From a virus, in the IMG/VR virus record IMGVR_UViG_3300049825_000428, positions 1 through 26,040 of that record: a stretch of DNA of 26,040 nt. The stretch is one strand, 5' to 3'. The first letter of the stretch is position 1, and the number at the start of each line of letters is the position of its first letter. The position numbers and the translations under genes are program-made. Below the pieces are notes generated by a model. That model saw only the letters and a list, made by a program, of their open reading frames with translations, had not been told where the DNA came from and did no database searches. Positions 5,731-12,908 of the stretch are shown in pieces.

Positions 5731-5772
5731 TAATTCTTGAATACTAGAATCTAATTCTAGAATACGAGAATG
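5731..5772 (+). repeat. AT-rich 21-bp tandem repeat with palindromes, likely operator/promoter
   Basis: Two 21-base copies (5731-5751 and 5752-5772) differ at three positions. Copy 2 holds the perfect palindrome ATTCTAGAAT (5754-5763), copy 1 the near-palindrome ATTCTTGAAT (5733-5742), and together CTAGAAT-CTA-ATTCTAG (5744-5760) is a perfect inverted repeat. The block ends at the ATG at 5770. TAGAAT at 5758-5763 could serve as a -10 six bases before that ATG. It is an AT-rich island in GC-rich surroundings, so a regulator or terminase binding site is plausible. Confidence 0.55.
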
Positions 5773-6084
5773 CCGAACCCGTGCGAGTGCTCGCTGTGGG
5801 AAGATTGCATCGAAGCGCAGATGCGGCGGGATGCGCTGCGGGCATGGCGAGAGGCGGCCTACGAGGCGCTGCTATCCGGTGCCCTGGTGGCCGAGGATCT
5901 GGGCCGGCGGATTGACCCGGGCAGCATGGCGAGCGCAAAAGAGTTGGCCGGGGTGACCACGTGGCGGGCGAGGTTGTACCCGCGCTATTTTTCGGTGCGG
6001 GTGATGCCGAGGGGGAAGTTGCGCAGGCGGCGGACGATTGTGGATCTGGTGGCGTGGGATTATCACCGAACGGGGGCGATGTGA
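5770..6084 (+). CDS. Small phage protein ahead of terminase, unknown
   Basis: A 104-residue protein that starts within the AT-rich tandem repeat, with no clear ribosome binding site, so a leaderless transcript is possible. Two early cysteines (C5 and C7 in MPNPCECSLWEDC, plus C13) could bind metal. The middle is helical (ALRAWREAAYEALLSGALVA). The C-terminus is basic (MPRGKLRRRRTIVDLVAWDY) and could bind nucleic acid. Its stop overlaps the GTG start of the next gene. It opens the block leading into terminase, so a DNA-binding or regulatory role is a reasonable guess, but no family is recognised. Confidence 0.6.
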   Translation: MPNPCECSLWEDCIEAQMRRDALRAWREAAYEALLSGALVAEDLGRRIDPGSMASAKELAGVTTWRARLYPRYFSVRVMPRGKLRRRRTIVDLVAWDYHRTGAM

Positions 6085-6338
6085 AGAAACGCACAACGAA
6101 GCGGAAAACAATCAGAATGGTTTTTCGTAAGCCGATTGCCATGAGCCAATTTCATGCGCGTGGATGGGGGCACTCCCCATTGGAGACGTTTGTAAAAGAC
6201 CTTGACCTGCGCGCTTGGCGGAGGTTTTGCGATTCTGAAAACCGCAGGGCACACCCCCTGGTCATCATGCCCACCGGCAAGGGGCGTCTGGAAGATTTCA
6301 ATCGCAGGCATGCCGCGCAAAATCCGGGGGCGATGTGA
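6081..6338 (+). CDS. Small basic phage protein, unknown
   Basis: An 85-residue protein from GTG 6081, chosen because it overlaps the previous stop as GTGA; an ATG at 6117 would give a shorter form. The N-terminus is very basic (VKKRTTKRKTIRMVFRKP). The middle contains GWGHSPLETFVKDLDLRAW, and the protein ends with NPGAM. No domain is recognised. The junction with the following gene copies the junction with the previous one (CGGGGGCGATGTGA at both), suggesting duplication of a coupling element or of a small-gene cassette. Confidence 0.55.
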   Translation: MKKRTTKRKTIRMVFRKPIAMSQFHARGWGHSPLETFVKDLDLRAWRRFCDSENRRAHPLVIMPTGKGRLEDFNRRHAAQNPGAM

Positions 6339-6559
6339 GCAAGCGAACGACGGTGGACACAACCACGATGACATATTCCGGCGTTTACTGCGATCCCATG
6401 GGCTATTTTGGGCAGGTTTCTGACCCCTCGTCCTATTTCATCCGATGGGAAGAGGCGAACACCAAGAAGCGGCCACGGTGGACTCCATTGGATGTTTCGG
6501 CCAGTGGGCTTGCGATTCCCCGCAAGCGGTATGTGCGGGCGCTTGTGGTGACGAAATGA
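6335..6559 (+). CDS. Small phage protein, unknown
   Basis: A 74-residue protein starting at GTG 6335, overlapping the upstream stop. Its first residues (MSKRTT) resemble the VKKRTT start of the gene before it. The rest has aromatic and polar residues (MTYSGVYCDPMGYFGQVSDP) and a basic end (PRKRYVRALVVTK). No domain recognised. Its stop overlaps the ATG of the terminase small subunit as ATGA, so it is part of the same translationally coupled string. Confidence 0.55.
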   Translation: MSKRTTVDTTTMTYSGVYCDPMGYFGQVSDPSSYFIRWEEANTKKRPRWTPLDVSASGLAIPRKRYVRALVVTK

Positions 6560-7020
6560 CCGCTAAGCGACCACTGCAACGTAAGGGGCTGGACAAGCAC
6601 GCCCTGATGACGGCGTTGTGCGAGCACATCGCCAATGGGGAGAGCCTACGGAAGGCCTGTCAGCATGACGGGATGCCCGACAAGGCGACGGTATTGCGGT
6701 GGATGGGGGGAGAGGGGGCAGAGGCAAAATTACTACGCGACCATTACGCGCGCGTAAAGGAAGAGAGTGCCGAGGTATACGCTGACGAGATCGTGGAAAT
6801 TGCTGACGAGGACCCGGGCCGTAATGAGTTGACCGGCACCGTAGACGCTGGCGCGGTGGCACACCAGCGGCTGCGCGTTGATGCGCGGAAGTGGGTGGCC
6901 TCAAAGCTTAAGCCGAAGAAATACGGCGACCGCCAAGAGATCGAGCACAGCGGCGGCATCGACCTGACCGTTGCGCTGGCCGATCGGCTGGCCAAGGCGC
7001 GGGCACGTGCCGGCGGTTGA
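6556..7020 (+). CDS. terS: Terminase small subunit
   Basis: A 154-residue protein that would recognise phage DNA and recruit the packaging motor. I chose ATG 6556 because it overlaps the previous stop; the frame is open further upstream but non-coding in character. Residues about 10-50 form a helix-turn-helix typical of the family (SLRKACQHDGMPDKATVLRW: a short-wait-then-W pattern). A helical middle follows (EVYADEIVEIADEDPGRNEL). The C-terminal signature LRVDARKWVASKLKPKKYGD is common to this family of small terminases. It immediately precedes and overlaps the large subunit gene. Oligomerisation into a ring is family knowledge, not seen here. Confidence 0.88.
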   Translation: MTAKRPLQRKGLDKHALMTALCEHIANGESLRKACQHDGMPDKATVLRWMGGEGAEAKLLRDHYARVKEESAEVYADEIVEIADEDPGRNELTGTVDAGAVAHQRLRVDARKWVASKLKPKKYGDRQEIEHSGGIDLTVALADRLAKARARAGG

Positions 7021-8461
7021 TCACGAGGCGGAGCTGGTCGACTTCATCGGGCAGTTTGCTTGCGATCCGCTGGGCTATGTGCGGGCGGCATTCCCATGGG
7101 GTGAGCCTGGGCAGTTGGAGCAGGAGGCCGGGCCGCGTCAGTGGCAGGTGGACGTGCTGGAGCACATCGGCAAGGAACTGCGGGCCGGCAAGAGCCTGGG
7201 CGCCACCATCCAGACGGCGATTGCCAGCGGCCACGGTATCGGCAAGTCCGCCCTGGTGTCGTGGGTCATCATCTGGGCCATCAGCACCTGTCCCCACACG
7301 CGCGGCGTCATCACGGCCAACACTGAAACGCAGCTGCGGACCAAGACGTGGCCCGAGGTGCGGAAGTGGCATGCCTTAGCCATTAACAAACACTGGTTCA
7401 CGTGCGCGGCCACGTCATTGCATGCGGTCGGCGAAGCGGAAAAGACATGGCGCATCGACGCCATCCCTTGGAGCGAGCACAACACCGAAGCCTTCGCTGG
7501 GCTTCACAACAAGGGCAGCCGCATTCTGGTGATCTTTGATGAGGCGTCGGCCATCAGTGACAAGATTTGGGAGGTAACCGAGGGCGCATTGACCGATGAG
7601 AACACCGAGATCATCTGGTGCACTTTCGGCAATCCCACGCGCAATGCTGGTCGCTTCCGGGAATGCTTCTCGCGCTACTCGCACCGTTGGTATCATCAGC
7701 AGATTGATAGCCGCGATGTGCCGGGCACCAACAAGACCCAGATCGCCAAATGGGAGCAGGACTACGGCATTGATTCCGACTTCTTCAAGGTGCGCGTGCG
7801 CGGGATGTTCCCCCTCACGTCCTTCCGGCAGTTCATCAGCGCGGAAGATGTGGATGCAGCCTTTGGCAAGCATCTGCTGCTCACGCAATACGACTTCGCC
7901 CCCAAGGTGATCACCGTGGACCCGGCGTGGACTGGCGAGGACGATCTGGTGATCGGCATGCGGCAGGGCTTGGGCTTCAAGATCCTGCGCGTCATGCCCA
8001 AGAACGACAATGATGTGCTGATCGCCAACATCGTGGCGCAGTATGAGGACGAGCACCAGGCGGACGGCGTGATCGTGGACGGCGGCTATGGAACGGGAAT
8101 CGTCAGCGTCGGCAAGACCATGGGCCGCGATTGGCACCTGGTCTGGTTTAGTTCCGCATCGCCAGACATCGGCTGCCTCAACATGCGGGCGCACATGTGG
8201 AACAAGGCGAAACAGTGGCTTAAATCAGGCGGCGCGATCCCGGCAGACCATGCGTTGCGTGATGAGTTGCTTGGACCGGAGACGGTGCCGCGTCTGGATG
8301 GGAAGATCCAGATTGAGAGTAAGGAAGATATGAAGTCCCGTGGCTTGCGCTCGCCAAACCGCGCTGATGCGCTGGTGCTGAGCTTTGCCCGGGACATCGT
8401 ACGGAAGGGGCTGCGGCAGGCGCATGCGCAGGCGGTAACCGCGTTCGATCCATTTGCATGA
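7007..8461 (+). CDS. terL: Terminase large subunit (packaging ATPase-nuclease)
   Basis: A 484-residue packaging motor from GTG 7007, overlapping terS by 14 bases with an AAGG upstream; the same frame is open to 6971. Motifs are clear: Walker A-type SGHGIGKS at 74-81, Walker B with catalytic acid ILVIFDEAS at 173-181, and a coupling-motif-like FGNPTRNAGRF near 207-217. The nuclease half has acidic residues in VITVDPAW (D305) and VIVDGGYGTG (D358), and NRADALVLSF near the C-terminus. ATPase and RNase H-like nuclease domains are both complete, so the protein looks functional. Headful or cos packaging cannot be decided from this sequence. Confidence 0.95.
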   Translation: MPAVDHEAELVDFIGQFACDPLGYVRAAFPWGEPGQLEQEAGPRQWQVDVLEHIGKELRAGKSLGATIQTAIASGHGIGKSALVSWVIIWAISTCPHTRGVITANTETQLRTKTWPEVRKWHALAINKHWFTCAATSLHAVGEAEKTWRIDAIPWSEHNTEAFAGLHNKGSRILVIFDEASAISDKIWEVTEGALTDENTEIIWCTFGNPTRNAGRFRECFSRYSHRWYHQQIDSRDVPGTNKTQIAKWEQDYGIDSDFFKVRVRGMFPLTSFRQFISAEDVDAAFGKHLLLTQYDFAPKVITVDPAWTGEDDLVIGMRQGLGFKILRVMPKNDNDVLIANIVAQYEDEHQADGVIVDGGYGTGIVSVGKTMGRDWHLVWFSSASPDIGCLNMRAHMWNKAKQWLKSGGAIPADHALRDELLGPETVPRLDGKIQIESKEDMKSRGLRSPNRADALVLSFARDIVRKGLRQAHAQAVTAFDPFA

Positions 8462-8471
8462 TGAGGTGGCC

Positions 8472-8684
8472 ATGAATACCAGTCTTCCGCCCTTTTCATT
8501 CCGTCCGCTACGGCCCGAGGAGGGGCCGCAGGGCGAGTTGATCCCAAATGATGTCCTGGAAGGTGCCCACGTCATCGTCGGTCGCGGCTTGTTCGTGGTG
8601 AACGGCGGAAGCGAGGATGATATCCGGACTATCGAGGCGGCTACGCGCGTTATCGCCCGGATCGCCAAGAAGAAATCCAAGTAA
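8472..8684 (+). CDS. Small phage protein, unknown
   Basis: A 70-residue protein. I chose ATG 8472 because GAGGTGG lies just upstream; a TTG at 8454 in the same frame overlaps the terminase end. It starts with a Pro-rich segment (NTSLPPFSFRPLRPEEGPQG), has a central strand-like part (GAHVIVGRGLFVVNGG) and ends in a basic helix (ARIAKKKSK). No known domain. It follows terminase directly and lies before the promoter-like block at 8768. Confidence 0.65.
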   Translation: MNTSLPPFSFRPLRPEEGPQGELIPNDVLEGAHVIVGRGLFVVNGGSEDDIRTIEAATRVIARIAKKKSK

Positions 8685-8767
8685 CTCCGGAACCGGCTCC
8701 CAGTCCCATCCGCTGACGCTAGGGGTACAGGGGATTTCGCCGGAGCAAAGGTAGCGCGTCCGCCAGC

Positions 8768-8803
8768 GCACTGCCTATGCTCCCCCGGTTGCGCGGTATA
8801 GTG
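8768..8803 (+). promoter_or_regulatory. Phage promoter, copy A (leaderless type)
   Basis: The block GCACTGCCTATGCTCCC (8768-8784), an 11-base spacer and GTATAGTG (8796-8803) recurs at 15316-15351 with the same spacing and only one change in the 25 conserved positions. TATAGT fits a -10 hexamer, and the expected transcript start falls at about 8809-8810, on the ATG at 8810. No good TTGACA-like -35 is present; the conserved CCTATG occupies that place. No ribosome binding site precedes the ATG. Confidence 0.65.
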
Positions 8804-8809
8804 CGCCAC

Positions 8810-9271
8810 ATGGGCAAGCCGTGCATCAGCTTTGCATCGGAGCGGTGGGCGGATGCCTGGCGCGATGCCGAGGCCCTGGTGGCGGCGCACTATGCCGAGG
8901 TGTCGGGGGCCGATGAGCCGGCGGTGGCGGTGGTGCCGTCGATCTACACGGAAGCCGATGACCTGGGCCGGATGGCGGTGTTTACCGTGCGTCTGGCTGG
9001 TGAACTGATCGGCTATGCCTGGTTCTTCACATATCAGGACCCGCACCATGGTGGCGAGCTGGTGGCCACGGCGGACGCGCTGTACCTGCGGCCGGAGTGC
9101 CGAGTGGGGCAGACGGGCGCCGACCTGATCCGCTATTGCTGGGGCGAGCTGCTGGCGCGTGGCGTGCGGTCGGTGGCCATTGGTGTGCGTCCGCTGCGCG
9201 ACTTCGGGCCGGTCTTGCATCGCTTGGGCTTCGCGCCGGCTGAAACCACCTGGGTCAGGCGGGCCGCATGA
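8810..9271 (+). CDS. GNAT-type acetyltransferase
   Basis: A 153-residue protein from ATG 8810, directly downstream of the promoter-like block with no ribosome binding site; an ATG at 8777 would include the promoter and is less likely. The order of elements fits GNAT enzymes: an N-terminal helix pair, a strand (MAVFTVRLAGELIGYAWFFT), a second strand (ELVATADALYLRPECRVGQT) where the acetyl-CoA loop is expected, a helix (GADLIRYCWGELLARGV), and the C-terminal HRLGFAPAETTWVR. The pyrophosphate loop is a variant (R-V-G-Q-T-G instead of Q-x-x-G-x-G/A). Such proteins occur in podovirus gene sets between terminase and portal; the substrate is unknown. Confidence 0.75.
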   Translation: MGKPCISFASERWADAWRDAEALVAAHYAEVSGADEPAVAVVPSIYTEADDLGRMAVFTVRLAGELIGYAWFFTYQDPHHGGELVATADALYLRPECRVGQTGADLIRYCWGELLARGVRSVAIGVRPLRDFGPVLHRLGFAPAETTWVRRAA

Positions 9272-9459
9272 GCACCCTCGCCCAACTATCGGCCGCTGCC
9301 CATGCCGCCCTTGAAGACGCCGACCGCTGCAAGGCTCGGGTTGCGGCGCAATTCCTTCGCGTGCAGATCAAAGAGCTGTTCCGCCTGGCCCATCAGTCCA
9401 AGGGCCGGCACGAATCACACGCCGACCGGCATCCCGCCGAGGACAAAGACCATGGTTAA
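9268..9459 (+). CDS. Small helical phage protein, unknown
   Basis: A 63-residue protein whose ATG overlaps the stop of the acetyltransferase gene as ATGA. The first 45 residues look like a single amphipathic helix (AQLSAAAHAALEDADRCKAR; then AAQFLRVQIKELFRLAHQSK). The end is rich in His, Asp and Lys. No domain is recognised. The end overlaps the start of the next gene by a few bases. The small size and tight coupling suggest a virion or lysis accessory role, without proof. Confidence 0.6.
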   Translation: MSTLAQLSAAAHAALEDADRCKARVAAQFLRVQIKELFRLAHQSKGRHESHADRHPAEDKDHG

Positions 9460-9703
9460 GCCCCTCCACGAACAAACCCCGGTGCGCATTACGGCAGGGA
9501 TGGCGGTGTCCGCGCTACTGTTCGCCCTGGGCTACCTGTACGGGTCAATGATCGACCATGAAAAACGAATCATCATCTTGGAGCAGCGGGACTTTTCCGC
9601 CCGCGATGCCTTCGCCGCGCTGGACCACCGGCTTGAGCGCATCGAGAGCAAGCTGGACCAGCGCACCACCTCCATCGGCATGCCCTACAACCTTGGACCA
9701 TGA
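9452..9703 (+). CDS. Small membrane protein with coiled coil
   Basis: An 83-residue protein starting at ATG 9452. Residues about 12-32 form one membrane segment (ITAGMAVSALLFALGYLYGS). Residues about 35-72 are a charged heptad-like coiled coil (HEKRIIILEQRDFSARDAFA; DHRLERIESKLDQR). This layout, an N-terminal anchor with a following coiled coil, is seen in inner-membrane spanins and some holin-like proteins, and the next gene encodes a lipoprotein. A lysis role is possible but uncertain, since no endolysin is visible nearby. Confidence 0.65.
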   Translation: MVKPLHEQTPVRITAGMAVSALLFALGYLYGSMIDHEKRIIILEQRDFSARDAFAALDHRLERIESKLDQRTTSIGMPYNLGP

Positions 9704-9704
9704 T

Positions 9705-10202
9705 ATGAAACTTCGCCCGCTCATCCTTCTGTTGGTGTGCCTGTTGGCGCTGCTATGCCTGCTTTTCACTGGCTGCACCCAGGGCGACGTGGCCCGGGTC
9801 GAGGCCCAGTTGACCGTCCTGCAACAGCGGGGCGACCAGCTGTCGGCGTTGATCGTGCAGACGCAGGCGGCACTGGCGGCGGCCAAGCAGGCCGGCCTGA
9901 CCCTGGAGACTGCCCGACTGGAGGGCGTGCTGACCGCTGCCCAGGCGGCGCTGCCGCAGGTGCAGGAGGCGATCACCGTGACCCGCGATGAGCTGGCCAA
10001 GGTCAAGGCCGATGCAGACGGCAGCGTCCCATGGTATGCCGTGCTGCTGCCGGTGGTGGCGCAGGTGGCCCCGCGGCTACTGACCCTGATCCCTGGCCTG
10101 GGCATTTTGGCTGAGCCATTGGCCGCGCTGGTGGCTAATCTGCACTGGAGCGCCACGGCGACCCGCAAGCAGAAGGAAGACGACAAGGCGGTGACGCCAT
10201 GA
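9705..10202 (+). CDS. Phage lipoprotein with coiled coil and C-terminal hydrophobic segment
   Basis: A 165-residue protein from ATG 9705. It has a lipoprotein signal: MKLR, a Leu-rich core and a lipobox LLFTGC with the acylated cysteine at residue 24. Residues about 28-105 are a long Ala/Gln/Leu-rich coiled coil. Residues about 108-142 are hydrophobic (WYAVLLPVVAQVAPRLLTLI; LGILAEPLAALVANLHW) and may contact membrane, and the end is basic. Together with the small membrane protein before it, this may form an envelope complex. A spanin-like role is only one idea; the protein is larger than most outer spanins and not Pro-rich. Its stop overlaps the next start. Confidence 0.7.
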   Translation: MKLRPLILLLVCLLALLCLLFTGCTQGDVARVEAQLTVLQQRGDQLSALIVQTQAALAAAKQAGLTLETARLEGVLTAAQAALPQVQEAITVTRDELAKVKADADGSVPWYAVLLPVVAQVAPRLLTLIPGLGILAEPLAALVANLHWSATATRKQKEDDKAVTP

Positions 10203-10576
10203 GTAACTTTGCTGGGAAGGTGGCCAAGCTCGGCAAGAAGGCCGGCAACACCGTGGCCGGCACATCCATGGATACCGTGGGCAAGCTGCTGCCCAAGGAG
10301 GTTGACGACATCAACCGCCAGGCGCAGCAGGATATGGGCCGCATTGGCCCAGAGTCCGACGTGGTCAGCCAGCGCGCCGACCCGCAGCAGTGGGCGAAGC
10401 AAACCGCCCCCATCCTGCCCAACACGCCCACCGATGTCAGCCCTGAGGTGCTGAAGCAGCTGCGCCGCCAGAAGATGCTGGCCGCCTATGGGCGCAGCTC
10501 GACCTTCCTCAACGGCACGGCCGGTACCTCTGGCCAGCTCGGTGCAGGCGCAGGGAATGCGATGCTCGGCGCCTGA
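10199..10576 (+). CDS. Small phage protein upstream of portal
   Basis: A 125-residue protein whose ATG overlaps the lipoprotein stop. The N-terminus is Lys/Gly-rich (GKVAKLGKKAGNTVAG). The C-terminal part has R-R-Q-K-M-L-A-A-Y-G-R-S-S-T-F-L, then a Gly/Ala-rich tail ending MLGA. The arrangement of an L-x-A-x-G-R-x-S-T-x-L motif with a Gly-rich tail just before portal is familiar from phages with this type of head module. Its exact function is unknown to me; a virion-associated role is likely by position. Confidence 0.65.
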   Translation: MSNFAGKVAKLGKKAGNTVAGTSMDTVGKLLPKEVDDINRQAQQDMGRIGPESDVVSQRADPQQWAKQTAPILPNTPTDVSPEVLKQLRRQKMLAAYGRSSTFLNGTAGTSGQLGAGAGNAMLGA

Positions 10577-10593
10577 TCCAATCACCCGTAAGT

Positions 10594-10614
10594 CGACCCT
10601 GGCGGGTCGCAGGA
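10594..10614 (+). promoter_or_regulatory. RBS-linked hairpin before portal
   Basis: The stem CGACCC/GGGTCG (10594-10599 and 10604-10609) with a TGGC loop is followed directly by CAGGA, the ribosome binding site of the portal gene. The same element precedes the capsid (16004-16024) and cement (17062-17082) genes with compensatory stem changes. Confidence 0.65.
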
Positions 10615-10618
10615 TACC

Positions 10619-12301
10619 ATGCAAAAACCATCACTCCGTGCGCGCGTCTCCCAGATGCGGTCTTCGCTCCTTAAAGAGCGGAGCACGTGGGAGCCGCATT
10701 GGCGTGACGTAGACCAGTGGCTGCTGCCTGATCGTGTCCAGTTCAACAAGACGGACTCGAACCAGGGGCAGATCAAAAACACCAGCATCATCGACAGCAC
10801 CCCGACGATGGCGGTCGGGAGCCTGGGCGCTGGCCTGATGTCGGGCATCACCAGCCCGGCGCGTCCCTGGTTCCGCCTGGCGCCATCGCTGGCAGCCCTG
10901 GCCGAGGATCTGGAAGTGCGCCAGTGGCTGGACGAGTGCCAGCAGATCATGATGGACCACTTCCGGTCCTCGAACCTGTACCAGGCGCTTCCCAACTGTT
11001 ACGAGAATCTTGGGGCCTTTGGCGTTGATGCCGTCTTCTTCGATGAGGAGCAGGACGCGGAGCAGGGAGAAGCCTTCCGCTTCTACAACCTGCCCCTGGG
11101 GTCCTATTCGCTGTCCGCAAACGCTCGCGGCGTGATCGACTGCATTGTCCGCGACCTGACCATGACCGTCCGTCAGACGGTGGAGCAGTTCGGGGAAAGG
11201 GCCGTGTGCCCCGCCACCAAGGCGGCCCACGACAACGGGCAGTACGAGAACCCGGTGAACATCGTCCACGCGGTGATCCCCAGCCCGGATTACGTCAAGG
11301 GTAGCCCCTTGGCCGTGGCGATGCGCTACATCTCGGTGTTCTACGAGGAGGCATCAGACGGTGACGCCATCCTGGCCCGCACGGGCTATCGCCAATTCCC
11401 GGTGCTCTGCCCGCGCTGGAAGGTGACCGGGCGCAACGTCTACGGCTTCGGCCCTGGTCGGACCATCATCGGTGACTGCAAGGCGCTGCAAAGCTATGAG
11501 CGCAAGACGGCCGAGGCGGTGGCCAAGGAAGTCAACCCGCCGCTGCTGATGCCGTCCAGCTTGCGCGGCAAGGAGGTGTCGCTCATCCCTGGCGGCATCA
11601 CCTACTACGACGAGACGGACACCAAGCCGGGCGCGCGCAGCCTGTATGAGAGCCGTTTCAACATCGACGGCGCCGAGATGAAGGCGAATGGATGCCGTGG
11701 GCGCATCCAACGGGCGATGTTCGAGGACCTGTTTCTGATGCTGGCCAACAGCGACCGGCGCCAGGTCACGGCGGAAGAGATCCGCGCCAAGCAGGAGGAG
11801 AAGATTCTGGCCTTGGGGCCGGTGCTCGAACGGCTGAATGACGAGTTGCTGGATCCCCTGATTGACCGCGCCTTCGACATCCTGAGCCGTCGCGGCGCCT
11901 TCCCGCCGCCGCCCGAGGTGATCGCCGGGCAGCCGATCAACGTGGAGTACATCAGCATTCTGGGCCAGGCCCAGAAGATGCTGCAACTCGGCACCGTCGA
12001 CCGGCTCTTGCAGGTGGTGGGCAACATGGCCGCCGCCAATTCGACCATTTTGGACAAGGTCGATATGGAAGAGACCATTGAGTTTTACAGCGATGCCCTG
12101 GGCGCCCCATCGAAACTGCTCAAGACCAAGGAGCAGTTCGCCGCGATCCAGCAGGCCCGCGCCCAGGCGGCCGCAAAGCAGCAGATGCAGGCCGATGCCG
12201 CCAATCAGGCACAGGTGGCCAACACCCTGAGCCAAACCCCGACCGGCGGTGACACCGCTCTGTCCGCGCTGATCCAGCAGCAGACGGGAGCGGTAGCATG
12301 A
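10619..12301 (+). CDS. Portal protein (T7-type head-to-tail connector)
   Basis: A 560-residue portal that forms the dodecameric ring at the packaging vertex (family knowledge). The start at ATG 10619 is fixed by AGGA just upstream. The N-terminus has the family pattern R-S-T-W-E-P-H-W-R-D-V-D-Q-W-L-L-P, followed by IIDSTPTMAVGSLGAGLMSG and SPARPWFRL, both characteristic of podovirus connectors. The middle (VDAVFFDEEQDAEQGEAFRF; CPRWKVTGRNVYGFGPG) fits the wing and stem regions, and RQVTAEEIRAKQEEKILALG the C-terminal stem helix. The last 60 residues are Gln/Ala-rich, like the barrel region. The length is within the usual range, and the next gene overlaps its stop. Confidence 0.95.
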   Translation: MQKPSLRARVSQMRSSLLKERSTWEPHWRDVDQWLLPDRVQFNKTDSNQGQIKNTSIIDSTPTMAVGSLGAGLMSGITSPARPWFRLAPSLAALAEDLEVRQWLDECQQIMMDHFRSSNLYQALPNCYENLGAFGVDAVFFDEEQDAEQGEAFRFYNLPLGSYSLSANARGVIDCIVRDLTMTVRQTVEQFGERAVCPATKAAHDNGQYENPVNIVHAVIPSPDYVKGSPLAVAMRYISVFYEEASDGDAILARTGYRQFPVLCPRWKVTGRNVYGFGPGRTIIGDCKALQSYERKTAEAVAKEVNPPLLMPSSLRGKEVSLIPGGITYYDETDTKPGARSLYESRFNIDGAEMKANGCRGRIQRAMFEDLFLMLANSDRRQVTAEEIRAKQEEKILALGPVLERLNDELLDPLIDRAFDILSRRGAFPPPPEVIAGQPINVEYISILGQAQKMLQLGTVDRLLQVVGNMAAANSTILDKVDMEETIEFYSDALGAPSKLLKTKEQFAAIQQARAQAAAKQQMQADAANQAQVANTLSQTPTGGDTALSALIQQQTGAVA

Positions 12302-12612
12302 CCGATCCCCTGGACCATGACGCCTTGCTGGCTGATCAGCAGGAGTCCGCCCAGCGCATCGCCGCCTTGCAGGAATCCGATCTGCGCACCGTGCTGGCCG
12401 TGCCGGCAGCGCGCCGCTTCCTGCGCGAGGTGATCTTCAAGCGCTGCCGCCTGGTGCGGTCCACGTTCCATGAGGACCCGCGCATCGACGCCGTGTGCCA
12501 GGGCGAGCGCAATGTGGGAATCTGGCTGCTGGCCGAGCTGAGCCGCGTCGATCCCGCCGCCATCGTCACCCTGCTGAATACCCAAGACCTGACCGAAGAG
12601 GCTACGCCATGA
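12298..12612 (+). CDS. Bbp19-like phage protein
   Basis: A 104-residue protein overlapping the portal stop. Residues about 28-85 match the small Bbp19-type domain known from Bordetella phage BPP-1 and relatives: a conserved order of V-P-A-A-R-R-F-L-R-E-V-I, then C-x-x-x-R-S-T-F, and G-E-R-N-V-G-I-W-L-L-A-E-L. All three motifs are present, with usual spacing. The exact role in the virion is not established to my knowledge; it is always near portal and capsid genes. The next gene overlaps its stop as ATGA. Confidence 0.8.
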   Translation: MTDPLDHDALLADQQESAQRIAALQESDLRTVLAVPAARRFLREVIFKRCRLVRSTFHEDPRIDAVCQGERNVGIWLLAELSRVDPAAIVTLLNTQDLTEEATP

Positions 12613-12905
12613 GTGTCATCAATCCCAAGAACCAATACGACATCCAGATTTGTTCTGCGGCGTCGACCACGCAGACCCTGCCCGAGGCAGCGTCCGGCGT
12701 GTTCATGATCTTCGTGTGGGGCACCCTGTCGGGAACGGTCAGCCTTGAGGGGTCGCCTGACGACGGCACGACCTGGCTGCCCTACGGCGTCACCTTCACG
12801 GCTACCGGCGGTATCGCCGGTCCCATCTTCCTTGCCCGTGGTCAGCGCAGTCGGCTGGTCATCGCGGGCGGAACGGTCAGCGCCATCCTTTCCCCGGTGC
12901 CATAA
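12609..12905 (+). CDS. Small beta-rich virion protein, unknown
   Basis: A 98-residue protein starting at ATG 12609 in an ATGA overlap. It is beta-rich, with Gly/Thr/Ser turns (SGVFMIFVWGTLSGTVSLEG; RLVIAGGTVSAILSPVP). SPDDGTTWLPYG resembles short beta-sandwich modules of phage decoration or tail proteins. There is no signal peptide. It stands between a Bbp19-like gene and the tailspike-like gene, so it may be a head decoration or spike adaptor protein. No family is assigned. Confidence 0.65.
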   Translation: MSVINPKNQYDIQICSAASTTQTLPEAASGVFMIFVWGTLSGTVSLEGSPDDGTTWLPYGVTFTATGGIAGPIFLARGQRSRLVIAGGTVSAILSPVP

Positions 12906-12908
12906 GCC

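Larger units (their letters stand above)
5259..5769. other. Structured intergenic region without a convincing gene
   Basis: About 510 bp separate the integrase/att site from the next gene. Open frames here have unlikely composition and cross palindromes. Instead the interval is dense in inverted repeats: ACCCC/GGGGT (5307-5319), two related long hairpins (5339-5371 and 5451-5487), GCCGGT/ACCGGC (5488-5513), CCGCGC/GCGCGG enclosing GGTAG/CTACC (5528-5566) and CGGGCA/TGCCCG (5624-5646). An antisense tRNA-like element sits at 5402-5442 and an AT-rich tandem repeat at 5731-5772. It could hold structured RNAs, integrase arm sites or a packaging site; none is proven by the sequence. Confidence 0.5.

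Noticed and set aside
5322-5747. 141-codon frame in the structured intergenic region
   Set aside because: It crosses several strong inverted repeats and the AT-rich tandem repeat, is rich in Gly, Arg, Ser and Cys, and has no ribosome site. It reads as a by-product of structured DNA.
9545-10624. 359-codon minus-strand frame
   Set aside because: It is antisense to three coupled plus-strand genes with clear features (signal, lipobox, coiled coil). Its composition is shadow-like.
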